Shown: positions 1 to 8,413, counted from the stretch's first letter. The stretch is 29,591 nt of DNA from Bacillota bacterium (GCA_023403375.1 JAEYEN010000119.1:1-29591), one strand, 5' to 3'. Notes: a model not told the origin generated them from the letters alone. Translations and numbers: made by a program.

Positions 1-120
1 CTCGTAAAGAACGGGTATCTGATTTTCTATTTCTTCCGGCTTAACTTTGCCGATATTTTTATAAACGTAATCGCTTATGTATTTATCGAACAGTGCGTCT
101 GCGTCGATTATTTTTAACAT
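1..120 (-). CDS. Unrecognised protein, N-terminal 40 codons only
   Basis: An ATG at 118-120 is preceded on the minus strand by a good ribosome binding site (AAAGGAG, 6 bases from the ATG). It opens a frame that runs off the left edge of the window. The visible peptide starts MLKIIDADALFDKYISDYVY and is rich in charged and aromatic residues, with no signal peptide or membrane segment. I do not recognise the family. The start lies 38 bases inside the end of the upstream TPR gene, so translation is probably coupled. It is likely the next gene of the operon that includes hslO and the TPR protein. That this is a real start is well supported by the ribosome binding site; the function is unknown. 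Confidence 0.65.
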   Translation of the reverse strand, partial: MLKIIDADALFDKYISDYVYKNIGKVKPEEIENQIPVLYE

Positions 121-1855
121 TCAAAACTCCTTTGCTCCTATAATATTCGGAAAGCGTTTTCAGTTCCTTTCTGTCTACGGCGAACAATTTTGCGACGTTG
201 TCGGTGCCGTTTACCAAAAGTAATTTTGCTTCCAAGGTTGTAAGCGCGGCAAGTAATTCTCTGTCGAGAGTCTTTTCTATTTCGTCGCCTTTAAGCGCTT
301 TATAAATTTTGTTAAGCGAGAAAACAAGTTTGTCTATTTCGGGTTCACCCGTAAACGCCACTCTCGTAAGCGCGCGTGCATACGCCGCAAAATATATAAG
401 ATTTTCGTACTTTTCGCACGGCGACTTTTTTACCGTAAACGATAGAAAAATCTGCCCCGTGTAAAGCGAAATTTTGCCCCTGTATCCGCTTATAATCATA
501 ATAAACATCAGGCTTTCTTTGATTTTCGGGGGAAAATCGCCGTCAAGCAACCAGTCGCTTGTGATAAGCCGCAAGGTTTTAACGGGTACGTTGAAAAGCA
601 TTTCTAAACACTCCGTCAACACTTTCCCGGTACAATCGGACAGCGCCCACTTATACAGTTCCTGTATTTCCGCTTTCTTCATTTCAAGATTGAATTTATA
701 TGAGTTATAACTTAAAATCGTGTTGATTTTTCTTCTTCTCTTCGTCATTTCTTCCGCAGGAAGAACGTGTGCGTATTCAAGCGGCAAAAACGCGTCTGCA
801 ACGCGCGGGTCCGCAACGATTTTTTGGGAAAGTTTTACGTAATACCGCGTTACGTCGTCCCGCGGGTCTATTCTGTAAGTCAACGCCAAAACTTCCGCCG
901 CCTTTTCGTAATTTCTGCTGTTCAATAACGCAAGTCCGTATAAAAACAGGATTTTCGGGTCATAAAAATTACTATCAATCGCTTTTCCGAAAAATTCCGC
1001 GCCCTTTAAGTGCTCTTTTTGTTCGAGAGAACAAGTGGCAAGTTTAAAAAAGGCTTCGGGGTCGACAGTCGGGCGTTCGAGCGCAAGCGAATAATAATAT
1101 CCGCTTTTATCCTTATCGTTTTTAAAGTCGTACATGCTGGAAAGGTTACAAAGCGTGTTAACGTCGCCCCCGTCGGCTTTGACCGCTTCTCTCAACAAGT
1201 CGATGGCTTCGTCCGTTTCTCCGCCGAGAAAAAGCGCTATCGCTTTATTGAAATTCCCTTCTTTATACTGCTTACAACCTTGCGGAATTCTGGATAAAAC
1301 TTTAAGCGCGGCGGCAGGCTCTCCCGAAGCGAGATAATCTTTGCCTTCTTTCAAAAAGAGTGAATAGTCCGCCCTGTCGAACGGATAGGCTATGTAATAA
1401 TAATTCTGATTGTTTGTCTTTTCCGCGATGAAATTTAAAATATCTTCGTCAAGCCCGTCTTTGTTTATAAATCCGTCGGTGGTAATCTTTTTATGAAAAT
1501 AATACCCCGCAAGTCCGGGGTTGTTCATATAAAAATAGTTTATGGCAAGTTCTTCGTACGCAACGGAAGTCTTGTCCGTCGGCGCAACGGTCAGATATTT
1601 CATCCAGTAATGGTTAGAAAGTTCGTATTGCTCCATATCCGCGTAAATATCCGCAATATCGGCAAGCGAATCGTATCCGCCGCCCGCTCTGAGCCCCGAG
1701 AACGCAAAATCGAGCGCAGCCAAAAAGTCGCCGTTTTCCATACATTTTTCGGTAAGAGAAAAATAACGACCGACGCTGTTATCGAATTGTAATATTTTGC
1801 CGTTTTCGGCGTTTTTATCTGAATAATTCGTTTGCATCTTCTTCGGTAAAAACAT
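83..1855 (-). CDS. TPR-repeat protein of unknown function
   Basis: A 590-residue soluble protein. Residues about 33-125 and 200-345 show tetratricopeptide-like helical pairs (for example LAALDFAFSGLRAG, GETDEAIDLLREAVKADGG, NYEKAAEVLALTYRIDP). The C-terminal 240 residues are not repeat-like and I recognise no catalytic motif. TPR proteins are usually scaffolds for protein contacts; the partner cannot be read here. The start is uncertain. The ATG at 1855 has AAGGAG only 1 base upstream, and the ATG at 1837 (MQTNYSDKN) has it 19 bases upstream; neither spacing is normal. Both starts lie close to or inside the end of hslO (stop at 1815), so the gene is probably read by translational coupling. 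Its own end overlaps the next gene by 38 bases. Confidence 0.75.
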   Translation of the reverse strand: MFLPKKMQTNYSDKNAENGKILQFDNSVGRYFSLTEKCMENGDFLAALDFAFSGLRAGGGYDSLADIADIYADMEQYELSNHYWMKYLTVAPTDKTSVAYEELAINYFYMNNPGLAGYYFHKKITTDGFINKDGLDEDILNFIAEKTNNQNYYYIAYPFDRADYSLFLKEGKDYLASGEPAAALKVLSRIPQGCKQYKEGNFNKAIALFLGGETDEAIDLLREAVKADGGDVNTLCNLSSMYDFKNDKDKSGYYYSLALERPTVDPEAFFKLATCSLEQKEHLKGAEFFGKAIDSNFYDPKILFLYGLALLNSRNYEKAAEVLALTYRIDPRDDVTRYYVKLSQKIVADPRVADAFLPLEYAHVLPAEEMTKRRRKINTILSYNSYKFNLEMKKAEIQELYKWALSDCTGKVLTECLEMLFNVPVKTLRLITSDWLLDGDFPPKIKESLMFIMIISGYRGKISLYTGQIFLSFTVKKSPCEKYENLIYFAAYARALTRVAFTGEPEIDKLVFSLNKIYKALKGDEIEKTLDRELLAALTTLEAKLLLVNGTDNVAKLFAVDRKELKTLSEYYRSKGVLNVKNNRRRRTVR

Positions 1856-2672
1856 ACTCCTTGTTGCAGAACTGACAACTTACCTTGATTTGCCCTTCGG
1901 TTTTAATAATATCGTCCACTTCTTTTTTGCCAAGCGACACCAAAAGCCGCTCTATATAATCTCTGCTGCAAAGACATTTATACTCGGGATGATATTCTTC
2001 GTATTTATCTATTCCGAAATACTCTTTTAATATCTCTTCCGCGCTTTTCTTTTCCAGAACCGAAGAAAAGTTAGAAAGTCCGTTTATAATCTCTTCCGCA
2101 CGGATAAGATTTTTTTCTTCCGCACCCGGCAACGCTTGAAGCACTATTCCGCCCGCCGCCGAACATTTATATTCGGTGTTTATTTTAACGCCGAGCGCAA
2201 TCGCCGTCGGCTGTTGTTCGGACAAGCAATAGTAAGAAGCAAAGTCCTCGGCAATCTCGCCGCTCACAAGTTCGGAAGTGCCGGAATACGGCTCTTTAAG
2301 CCCCATACTTCTGACGACGGTCAGTCTTCCTTTTCTGCCCACAAAAGCGCCCACGTCTAACTTGCCGTTAGGTTTAAGCGGCACTTCCGCCTGCGGATTA
2401 TCCACGGAACCGCGCATTTGCAAATCGCCGTTTCCGCACACGGTTATTTTTCCGCCCGCGCCGTTTCCGCACACGGTAACCGATAATTTATCGCTTTTAT
2501 TTTTAAGATTGGACGACATAAACGTACAAATGGTAAGCGTGCGCCCCAAGGCCGCCGCCGCTGTCGCCGATAAATTATGTATTTTTATGGCGTCGTTTAC
2601 CATATCGGTAGTATCAAGCACCGAAAGGGTCAACTGATTATCGAACGCCAAAGTTTTTAAAAGTTTATTCAA
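1815..2672 (-). CDS. hslO: Hsp33 redox-regulated chaperone
   Basis: A 285-residue Hsp33 family protein of normal length. The C-terminal redox switch is intact: CxC at Cys233/Cys235 and CxxC at Cys266/Cys269, the four cysteines that bind zinc in the reduced state. In this family, oxidation releases zinc and unfolds the linker, turning the protein into an ATP-independent holdase in the cytoplasm. The start codon is TTG at 2670-2672, with GGAGG 9 bases upstream; no ATG fits the conserved N-terminus (MNKLLKTLAFDNQLTLSVLD). The start overlaps the end of the antiporter gene by 8 bases, so translation is probably coupled. The next gene (TPR protein) begins inside this one. A role in oxidative or bleach stress is known for the family; the link to a cation antiporter is inferred from position only. 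Confidence 0.95.
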   Translation of the reverse strand: MNKLLKTLAFDNQLTLSVLDTTDMVNDAIKIHNLSATAAAALGRTLTICTFMSSNLKNKSDKLSVTVCGNGAGGKITVCGNGDLQMRGSVDNPQAEVPLKPNGKLDVGAFVGRKGRLTVVRSMGLKEPYSGTSELVSGEIAEDFASYYCLSEQQPTAIALGVKINTEYKCSAAGGIVLQALPGAEEKNLIRAEEIINGLSNFSSVLEKKSAEEILKEYFGIDKYEEYHPEYKCLCSRDYIERLLVSLGKKEVDDIIKTEGQIKVSCQFCNKEYVFTEEDANELFR

Positions 2673-3939
2673 AATGCCCTTCCTCCAACTCCTGTTTGGT
2701 GGGTATAACTTCGTTGTCGTTTTTATACAAAAGTTTTAAAAGTATGGGCGCCAGCAAAGAACTTACAAGCACTAAAAGTACCACAATCGCGCGGTAGCGC
2801 GCGTCTAACAGTCCGCCGGCGATACCTTTTTCGGTAACGATAAGCGCAACTTCGCCCCTTGCAATCATTCCAACGCCTATTCTGAAACTGTCTTTCCAAC
2901 TGAATTTTAAAAGTTTACTTGCGCCGCCGCAACCTATGATTTTGGTCAAAATCGCAACCAGAACAAAGGTCAGCGCAAACAATAAAACGTGCGTGTCCAT
3001 TCCCGCAAAACTTATCTTTATGCCTATGCCGGCAAAGAATATGGGTGCAAACAACGTGTATGAGTTTATGGTAACTTTTCTGTCTACGTATTCTGCCGAA
3101 GAATGGTTAGACGAAAGCACAAGTCCTGCCACGAACGCGCCCGTTATATCCGCAACGCCGAAAACTTTTTCGGCGATAAACGCATACATAAAGCAAACCG
3201 CAATGGATAAAATGGGTATTCTTCTCGTATGCGGAGTTTTCTTTTCGATATACTTAAAAAGTTTGGATATGCCGAAGCCCGCGCCGACCGCAAAAACAAA
3301 GAACGCAAGTATCCACAAAACGGTTATGACCGAATTGCCGGACGGGTTAATGGCGTTAAGAACGGGCGAACCTATGCTCCCCGCCCCCGAGATACTCAGC
3401 GCGACGGATAAAACTATTATGCCGAGCACGTCGTCTATAATCGCCGCGCTCATTATAACCGTTCCAACTTTGCTTTTAAGTTTGCCGAGTTCCCTTAAAA
3501 CTTCTACGGTAATACCGACGCTTGTCGCCGTCATGATAACGCCGACGAACAACCACGAAAAGAAACTTTCCTGCGGGAGAAAAATCGCGCCAACTCCTAT
3601 TCCTGCACCGAGCGGAAGCAAAACGCCGCACATCGCGACGGCAAACGACACGACGCCCGTTTCTTTAATCTCTTTAATTTTTGTTTCAAGACCTGCCGTG
3701 AACATAACGAATATAACGCCCACTTCCGCAAAAGCGGAAAGCGCGCCGCTCTCTTTTATCGGGAAAACGTTAAGCCCGTCCAAATCGAAAATCATTCCCC
3801 AGATAGACGGTCCGATTAAAATCCCCGCGATAATAAAACCAAGCACCTGCGGAAGTCCTAATCTTCTCATCAGTATACCGAGCATTTTCGTCGAGAACAA
3901 TATTATTGCAAGTTGACACAAAAAATCTATAACGTCCAT
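2665..3939 (-). CDS. CPA2-family cation:proton antiporter (KefB/NapA type)
   Basis: A 424-residue integral membrane protein with about 12-13 hydrophobic segments. Family signatures are LGLPQVLGFIIAGILIGP near residues 28-44, a TATSVGIT stretch at 137-144, an Asp pair in IIDDVLG at about 167-173, and ADITGAFVAGLVLS at 263-276. The double Asp is the ion-binding pattern of the electrogenic members of this superfamily. There is no C-terminal TrkA-N/RCK domain, so it is not a complete Kef potassium efflux system. It probably exchanges Na+ or K+ for H+ across the cytoplasmic membrane; the ion cannot be told from sequence. The ribosome binding site is weak (AGAAGT). A GC-rich hairpin (GGCGG-loop-CCGCC, about 3970-3985) lies in the leader. 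The gene overlaps hslO by 8 bases. Confidence 0.85.
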   Translation of the reverse strand: MDVIDFLCQLAIILFSTKMLGILMRRLGLPQVLGFIIAGILIGPSIWGMIFDLDGLNVFPIKESGALSAFAEVGVIFVMFTAGLETKIKEIKETGVVSFAVAMCGVLLPLGAGIGVGAIFLPQESFFSWLFVGVIMTATSVGITVEVLRELGKLKSKVGTVIMSAAIIDDVLGIIVLSVALSISGAGSIGSPVLNAINPSGNSVITVLWILAFFVFAVGAGFGISKLFKYIEKKTPHTRRIPILSIAVCFMYAFIAEKVFGVADITGAFVAGLVLSSNHSSAEYVDRKVTINSYTLFAPIFFAGIGIKISFAGMDTHVLLFALTFVLVAILTKIIGCGGASKLLKFSWKDSFRIGVGMIARGEVALIVTEKGIAGGLLDARYRAIVVLLVLVSSLLAPILLKLLYKNDNEVIPTKQELEEGHFE

Positions 3940-4057
3940 AAAGCGTACTTCTATTCCCTGTCGCCGCGGCGGTTTACGCCGCCTTAGCCTTTTCCTTTTT
4001 CCTTTTTTCTTTTGTTTTCGTTGTTACTTTTACTTCTGTTTTAACTTGGGCGAAATT

Positions 4058-5344
4058 TTAACCTTTCGCTTTCTTTTTATTTCTTTTATTCAACTCTTTT
4101 TTAGCCTGTTCTATGCGTTTTTCACGTTCCGATTTAAGAGCCGCTTCCGCCTGCAATTTGCTTTCTTCCGCATTTTTATACTGCGGGTCGTTTTTATGCT
4201 CTTCTATATATCTTTCGTTATCTTCGTAAAGCGCTTTACGGCTTTCGTTAAGTTTTTCTATATCTTCTCTCTTAAACGACTGCGGCAATTCCGCAAGTTT
4301 AAGTTCTTCGTCCGTTATAGGCTTAATCGGTCTTTGAGAGAGCGCAGACGCGGAAGCGAGAGCGAGTTGCTCTTTGTATTTTTTAAGCGCTTCGGAATCT
4401 CCGTCTTTAACCTTTTCGTAAATACCGCGGTTTTTCTTTGCGCCGACAACGTTGTCGTTCATAAACTTATCGTACGCCCACTGACAATAGTTCGTCCAGC
4501 AAAGCATACAGAAAGAAATGGACAAAAGCACGAACAAAATAATGCCTATCGCAAGCCACGTTCCGCCAAAGAATAAAAAGGCAAGCGGCAAAAAGGCGAT
4601 AACCGCAAACAGTATATTCTGCGGCAAAAGCCCAAGCGTTAATATCAGAGAGTTTTTAATCATCTGTCCCACGGTTACTTTATAGTTGATAACCATAGAA
4701 ATCATATGAAGGGTCATTATGCTGACGAAAGCGAACACGGCGAAAATAAACACCTGCGAAGTGATTAAAAGCCATTTTATGCCTTTGCCGTTTGCGATAA
4801 GCGCGTTCTCGTAGGATACGGAAATGATTGTAGCGTAAAGAATAATCGAATAAAACACGCATATCATAACTACGGACAAAAAGTTTTGTTTTATGCCGCG
4901 CCAGAAATCGTTTGCAACGAATATACCTTCCGTCCATACCATATTTCTTATAACGTATGCGCCGCCCGATATACCGAGCCCCGCAAATATCATCGCCACG
5001 GGCAAAAGCGCAAACATACTCACGTTCATATTGAGAACGATGTTTTCCTTAAATCCCGCAAAGGAAGTAACCGCCTGATAGCCCACGCCGAAAGGCTGTG
5101 CATACGGGCATAACGAACCGTATCCCGCAACCGACATATTGGTCATTATAATAAGTGCTATAAGCGGGATAAAAAACACTGCGGTAAGCAGGTTTACGAT
5201 AACCAATTTACCGAATCTGCCTTTTAAAATATCCCAGAAAAGTTCCCACCTGTTAGAGGGTAAAGACGCTCTCGCATACTGTTCCGATTTTTCCGCGCCG
5301 ATAACGAGTTTGCTAATCAGTCCCCCGCGCTTTTTACCTGCCAT
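4058..5344 (-). CDS. YesL/DUF624-like membrane protein with a long charged tail
   Basis: A 428-residue protein. The first about 310 residues hold roughly six membrane segments and resemble the YesL/DUF624 family, including a DFWRGIKQNF motif of the type seen after the third helix. The remaining about 110 residues form a hydrophilic, Lys/Glu-rich, probably helical or coiled-coil tail ending in KKELNKRNKKKAKG. YesL proteins are about 210 residues long, so the tail and extra helices are unusual. YesL genes often accompany sugar ABC transporters, but none is near. The start at 5344 has CGGAG 5 bases upstream. A strong inverted repeat (5359-5397) stands just before that site and may control it. 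Function unknown. Confidence 0.7.
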   Translation of the reverse strand: MAGKKRGGLISKLVIGAEKSEQYARASLPSNRWELFWDILKGRFGKLVIVNLLTAVFFIPLIALIIMTNMSVAGYGSLCPYAQPFGVGYQAVTSFAGFKENIVLNMNVSMFALLPVAMIFAGLGISGGAYVIRNMVWTEGIFVANDFWRGIKQNFLSVVMICVFYSIILYATIISVSYENALIANGKGIKWLLITSQVFIFAVFAFVSIMTLHMISMVINYKVTVGQMIKNSLILTLGLLPQNILFAVIAFLPLAFLFFGGTWLAIGIILFVLLSISFCMLCWTNYCQWAYDKFMNDNVVGAKKNRGIYEKVKDGDSEALKKYKEQLALASASALSQRPIKPITDEELKLAELPQSFKREDIEKLNESRKALYEDNERYIEEHKNDPQYKNAEESKLQAEAALKSEREKRIEQAKKELNKRNKKKAKG

Positions 5345-5358
5345 ATTTTCTCCGAAAA

Positions 5359-5397
5359 TTTTCGCCCGAAACGGATATTATGGTTTTTGGGCGAAAA
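5359..5397 (-). promoter_or_regulatory. Hairpin or operator in the leader of the YesL-like gene
   Basis: A perfect 9-bp inverted repeat, TTTTCGCCC (5359-5367) and GGGCGAAAA (5389-5397), continues inwards with AAAC/GTTT after a one-base bulge, leaving a 10-base loop (5373-5382). On the minus strand it ends 14 bases before the ATG of the YesL-like gene and abuts its ribosome binding site. It also lies in the divergent gap with asd. It may be an RNA hairpin affecting translation or a DNA operator; no known regulator site matches. Confidence 0.5.
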
Positions 5398-5475
5398 TAA
5401 AAAAATTTTTACATATATATTCTATACCAAAACCCGAAAATTAACAAATAAATAACCGTCTGTTGCGAAAAAAAC

Positions 5476-5514
5476 TTTACTTTTATTATTTATTTTGTTA
5501 TATTATTATATAAT
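5476..5514 (+). promoter_or_regulatory. Probable sigma-A promoter of asd
   Basis: TTTACT (5476-5481) and TATATT (5499-5504) are 17 bases apart. A second -10-like hexamer, TATAAT, lies at 5509-5514 without a clear -35 partner. The region is very AT-rich, so the exact hexamers are uncertain, but this is the only gap in front of the plus-strand cluster. No lysine riboswitch or other leader RNA is visible in the 198-base gap. Confidence 0.4.
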
Positions 5515-5542
5515 TGCAATACATATTTAAGGAGAAATCTAA

Positions 5543-6562
5543 ATGAAAAAATACAACGTTGCCGTCGTCGGCGCGACGGGTATGGTAGGAAGAAAGTTTT
5601 TGGAAGTTTTAACCGAAAGAAATCTTCCCGTAGAAAATTACTATCTTTTTGCGTCTAAAAATTCGGCGGGTAAAGAAATAGATTTTATGGGCAAAAAACA
5701 CGTCGTTATTGAACTTTGCGAAAAAAACATCGTCGATAAAAAAATCGACATCGCTCTTTTTTCCGCAGGCGGCGACGTAAGTAAAGAATTCGCCCCCGTA
5801 TTTGCCAAACACGGCACGCTCGTTATAGACAATTCCAACGCGTGGAGAAGAGATAAACTCGTTCCGCTCGTCGTTCCCGAATGCAACGCGAACGACATTT
5901 TGTGGCACAGAAACATAATCGCAAACCCCAACTGTTCTACCATTCAGGCGGTTGTCGCGCTTAAACCTTTGCACGAAGCGTTCGGAATAAAAAGAATAGT
6001 TTATTCCACCTATCAGGCGGTATCGGGCGCGGGCGTTAAAGGTTTTAACGACTTAAAAGGCGGTATCTGCGGCGAAAAACCGCAAAAGTTCCCCTACCCC
6101 ATTTTCGGTAACTGCCTGCCGCATATCGACGTATTCCTTGACAACGGCTATACGAAAGAAGAGGACAAAATGATTTTTGAAACAAAGAAAATTCTCGGCG
6201 ACTGGGATTTGAAAGTTACGGCGACCTGCGTGCGTGTTCCCGTTTATTACGGACACAGTGAATCTATCAACGTGGAATTCGTTAAACCCTGCACGGTAGA
6301 AGAAGTTAAAAAAGTTTTATCCGAAGCGGAAGGCGTTATAGTTCAGGACGACCCCGCCAACTTAATTTATCCTATGGCGATTACCGCCGAAAATAAAGAC
6401 GAAGTATTCGTCGGCAGAATCCGTAAAGACGATACGGTTGAAAGCGGTATAAATATGTGGGTCGTTGCCGATAACATAAGAAAAGGTGCGGCTACCAACG
6501 CCGTAGAAATCGCGGAACGCGCTATTGCCATGGGCGCGGTTAAAGACCAGTATAACGGTTAA
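5543..6562 (+). CDS. asd: Aspartate-semialdehyde dehydrogenase
   Basis: A 339-residue enzyme that reduces aspartyl phosphate to aspartate semialdehyde with NADPH, the branch point to lysine/diaminopimelate, threonine and methionine. The NADP-binding loop GATGMVGRKF is at 10-19 and the catalytic cysteine is Cys131 in NPNCSTIQ. QAVSGAG and the substrate-binding region follow, and length is normal. The ATG at 5543 has AAGGAG (5529-5534) 8 bases upstream. It opens the plus-strand cluster and is followed after 188 bases by dapA and dapB, so three consecutive steps of the pathway are together. No aspartokinase is in the window. Confidence 0.97.
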   Translation: MKKYNVAVVGATGMVGRKFLEVLTERNLPVENYYLFASKNSAGKEIDFMGKKHVVIELCEKNIVDKKIDIALFSAGGDVSKEFAPVFAKHGTLVIDNSNAWRRDKLVPLVVPECNANDILWHRNIIANPNCSTIQAVVALKPLHEAFGIKRIVYSTYQAVSGAGVKGFNDLKGGICGEKPQKFPYPIFGNCLPHIDVFLDNGYTKEEDKMIFETKKILGDWDLKVTATCVRVPVYYGHSESINVEFVKPCTVEEVKKVLSEAEGVIVQDDPANLIYPMAITAENKDEVFVGRIRKDDTVESGINMWVVADNIRKGAATNAVEIAERAIAMGAVKDQYNG

Positions 6563-6734
6563 AATTTTCCGATGATTATAAGGGTGTTCTTATTAATTTT
6601 TACTGATAAAATTATAAAATTACGAAAAGAAATAAAAACGACGAAAATAAGAACGAATATAAGAACTACTATCAAAACTACGAAATTTTACAGACGGCCA
6701 AAAGACATAAACTGTTAAAAAATATAAAATTTTT

Positions 6735-6748
6735 AGGAGCGAAGCGCT
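6735..6748 (+). promoter_or_regulatory. Ribosome binding site of dapA overlapping a small hairpin
   Basis: AGGAG (6735-6739) is 11 bases from the dapA ATG, longer than usual here. AGCG-AAG-CGCT (6738-6748) can form a small hairpin that takes in the last two bases of the site and shortens the effective spacing. It could modulate dapA translation, though the stem is only 4 bp. The rest of the asd-dapA gap (6563-6734) is AT-rich, with degenerate 12-15 base repeats around 6625-6685 and no evident riboswitch or terminator. Confidence 0.45.
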
Positions 6749-6750
6749 TT

Positions 6751-7644
6751 ATGAACAAAACTATTTTCAAGGGTACCTGCACTGCCGCTGTTACCCCGTT
6801 CACGGAAAACGGAATAGACTATGCCGCGTTAGAAAATCAAATAGAATATCAGATTAAAAACGGCATAGACGCATTGTGCATATTGGGTACGACGGGCGAA
6901 GCCCCCACTATTACGGAAGAAGAGTACGACAGAATAGCGAAATTTTCTTACGATAAAATTGCGGGAAGAGTCAAGTTCATTTTAGGTTCGGGCAGCAACT
7001 GTACCAAAAATGCGGTAGAAAAAAGCAAATTCGCCGAAAAAGTCGGGGCGGACGGACTTTTGGTTATTACGCCATATTACAACAAATGCACCCAGAAGGG
7101 ACTTGTCAAATATTATAACGAAATTTGCGACAGCGTGAATATTCCCGTTTTGTGCTACAACGTACCTGCAAGAACGGGCGTTAACATTCTTCCGCAGACT
7201 ATGGCGGAAATTGCGGAGCATAAAAATATCGGCGGAATAAAGGAAGCGTGCGGAAATATGGAGCAGATTTGCGAAACCGCAAGGCTTATCCGCGGCAAAA
7301 CCGCGCTCTACTCCGGCGACGATAACTTAAACCTTGCTATGATGAGCATAGGTTCGATGGGACTTATATCGGTTGTTTCCAACGTTGCGCCGAGAGAAGT
7401 GGGCGACGTGGCGAGATATTATTTTTCGGGAAGAAACGAACAGGCAACCGCGCTTCAAGAAAGACTTTTGCCGCTTATAGACGAAATGTTTACGGAAGTA
7501 AACCCTATCCCCGTAAAAAAAGCGATAGAACTCATAGGCCTCGGCAAAGGTATCGTCCGCGCACCGCTTACGGAATTAGAACCGCAACACACCGAAACGC
7601 TTAAAGCCGCGTTAAAAAACTTCGGGTTCAGCATTAAGGAGTAA
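6751..7644 (+). CDS. dapA: 4-hydroxy-tetrahydrodipicolinate synthase
   Basis: A 297-residue (beta/alpha)8 enzyme that condenses pyruvate with aspartate semialdehyde, the first committed step to diaminopimelate and lysine. Key parts are present: GTTGE at 46-50, Tyr136 and Arg141 in YNVPARTG, and the Schiff-base Lys164 in GGIKEACG. Length is typical. The frame is open for some distance upstream, but the N-terminus MNKTIFKGTCTAAVTPF matches family starts and has a ribosome binding site. dapB starts 2 bases after the stop, so the two are cotranscribed. The product of Asd, encoded just upstream, is its substrate. Confidence 0.97.
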   Translation: MNKTIFKGTCTAAVTPFTENGIDYAALENQIEYQIKNGIDALCILGTTGEAPTITEEEYDRIAKFSYDKIAGRVKFILGSGSNCTKNAVEKSKFAEKVGADGLLVITPYYNKCTQKGLVKYYNEICDSVNIPVLCYNVPARTGVNILPQTMAEIAEHKNIGGIKEACGNMEQICETARLIRGKTALYSGDDNLNLAMMSIGSMGLISVVSNVAPREVGDVARYYFSGRNEQATALQERLLPLIDEMFTEVNPIPVKKAIELIGLGKGIVRAPLTELEPQHTETLKAALKNFGFSIKE

Positions 7645-7646
7645 AA

Positions 7647-8396
7647 ATGGTCAACGTAATTATAAACGGCGCAATGGGCAGAATGGGCAAAAAAGTTAAA
7701 GAAGCCGTACTTTCTTTCAAAGACGTTAAAGCGGTATGCGGCGTCGATACGAGAGAAGATTTTTCGGACAAGAACTTCCCCGTCTATTCGTCTTTTGATG
7801 GCGTAACCGAAAAAGCGGACGTTATAATAGATTTTTCAGCCCCCGCCTGTCTTCCATCGGTATTATCCTATGCCGAAAAGAATAAAACGGGCGCGGTCAT
7901 ATGCACTACGGGACTTACCGAAAGCGACGTAAAACTTATAGAAAACGCGGCGGAAAGAATACCTATTTTCCGTTCGGCGAATATGTCGCTCGGCGTAAAC
8001 GTGCTTATCGATTTAGTCAAAAAAGCCGCGGAACTTCTTTACGGGTTCGACGTGGAGATTATAGAAAAACACCATAATAAAAAGAAAGACGCACCAAGCG
8101 GCACCGCTTTGATGATTGCCGACGAAATCAAAAAGGTCTATCCCGAAAAATACTATGTTTACGGCAGAGAAGGTATTTGCGGCGCAAGAAAAGCGGACGA
8201 AATAGGTATTCACGCAATAAGGGGCGGCAACGTCGTCGGCGAACACGACGTGCTGTTTTTAGGCGAGAACGAAACGGTTACCCTGTCGCATCAGGCGACC
8301 GACCGCGGGGTTTTTGCAGTGGGCGCGGTTAAAGCCGCAATCTTTCTGAGCGGAAAACAAAACGGACTTTACGATATGTCCGATATGCTTAAATAA
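7647..8396 (+). CDS. dapB: 4-hydroxy-tetrahydrodipicolinate reductase
   Basis: A 249-residue NAD(P)H-dependent reductase that acts on the DapA product to give tetrahydrodipicolinate. The dinucleotide-binding loop NGAMGRMGKKV is at 7-17. The catalytic block EKHHNKKKDAPSGTA is at 140-154, with the conserved His pair, Lys and substrate-binding SGT. Length is normal. AAGGAG lies 5 bases before the ATG and overlaps the dapA stop region. The last codons (Met-Leu-Lys-stop) have been duplicated in tandem (8384-8413), so a second in-frame stop lies 15 bases after the first. Confidence 0.97.
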   Translation: MVNVIINGAMGRMGKKVKEAVLSFKDVKAVCGVDTREDFSDKNFPVYSSFDGVTEKADVIIDFSAPACLPSVLSYAEKNKTGAVICTTGLTESDVKLIENAAERIPIFRSANMSLGVNVLIDLVKKAAELLYGFDVEIIEKHHNKKKDAPSGTALMIADEIKKVYPEKYYVYGREGICGARKADEIGIHAIRGGNVVGEHDVLFLGENETVTLSHQATDRGVFAVGAVKAAIFLSGKQNGLYDMSDMLK

Positions 8397-8413
8397 ACTA
8401 TGCTTAAATAAAC
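8384..8413 (+). repeat. 15-bp perfect tandem duplication across the dapB stop
   Basis: TATGCTTAAATAAAC occurs twice head to tail (8384-8398 and 8399-8413). The first copy contains the dapB stop (8394-8396) and the second repeats it in the same frame (8409-8411). The copies are identical, so the duplication looks recent. Confidence 0.97.

Noticed and set aside
2936..3916. Long plus-strand open frame (326 codons) opposite the antiporter
   Set aside because: The opposite strand encodes a clear membrane antiporter with family motifs. The antisense peptide shows no family features and is explained by codon bias.
3970..3985. GC-rich hairpin as a terminator after the YesL-like gene
   Set aside because: On the minus strand it is not followed by a T run. 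The T-rich side faces the plus strand, where no gene ends.
6572..6718. 48-codon plus-strand open frame between asd and dapA
   Set aside because: It starts MIIRVFLLIF and ends in a basic, Thr-rich stretch, but has no ribosome binding site and lies in AT-rich repetitive sequence.
6563..6750. Lysine riboswitch or T-box before dapA
   Set aside because: No conserved lysine-aptamer or T-box sequence and no GC-rich stems; only AT-rich degenerate repeats are present. The asd leader was also checked with the same result.
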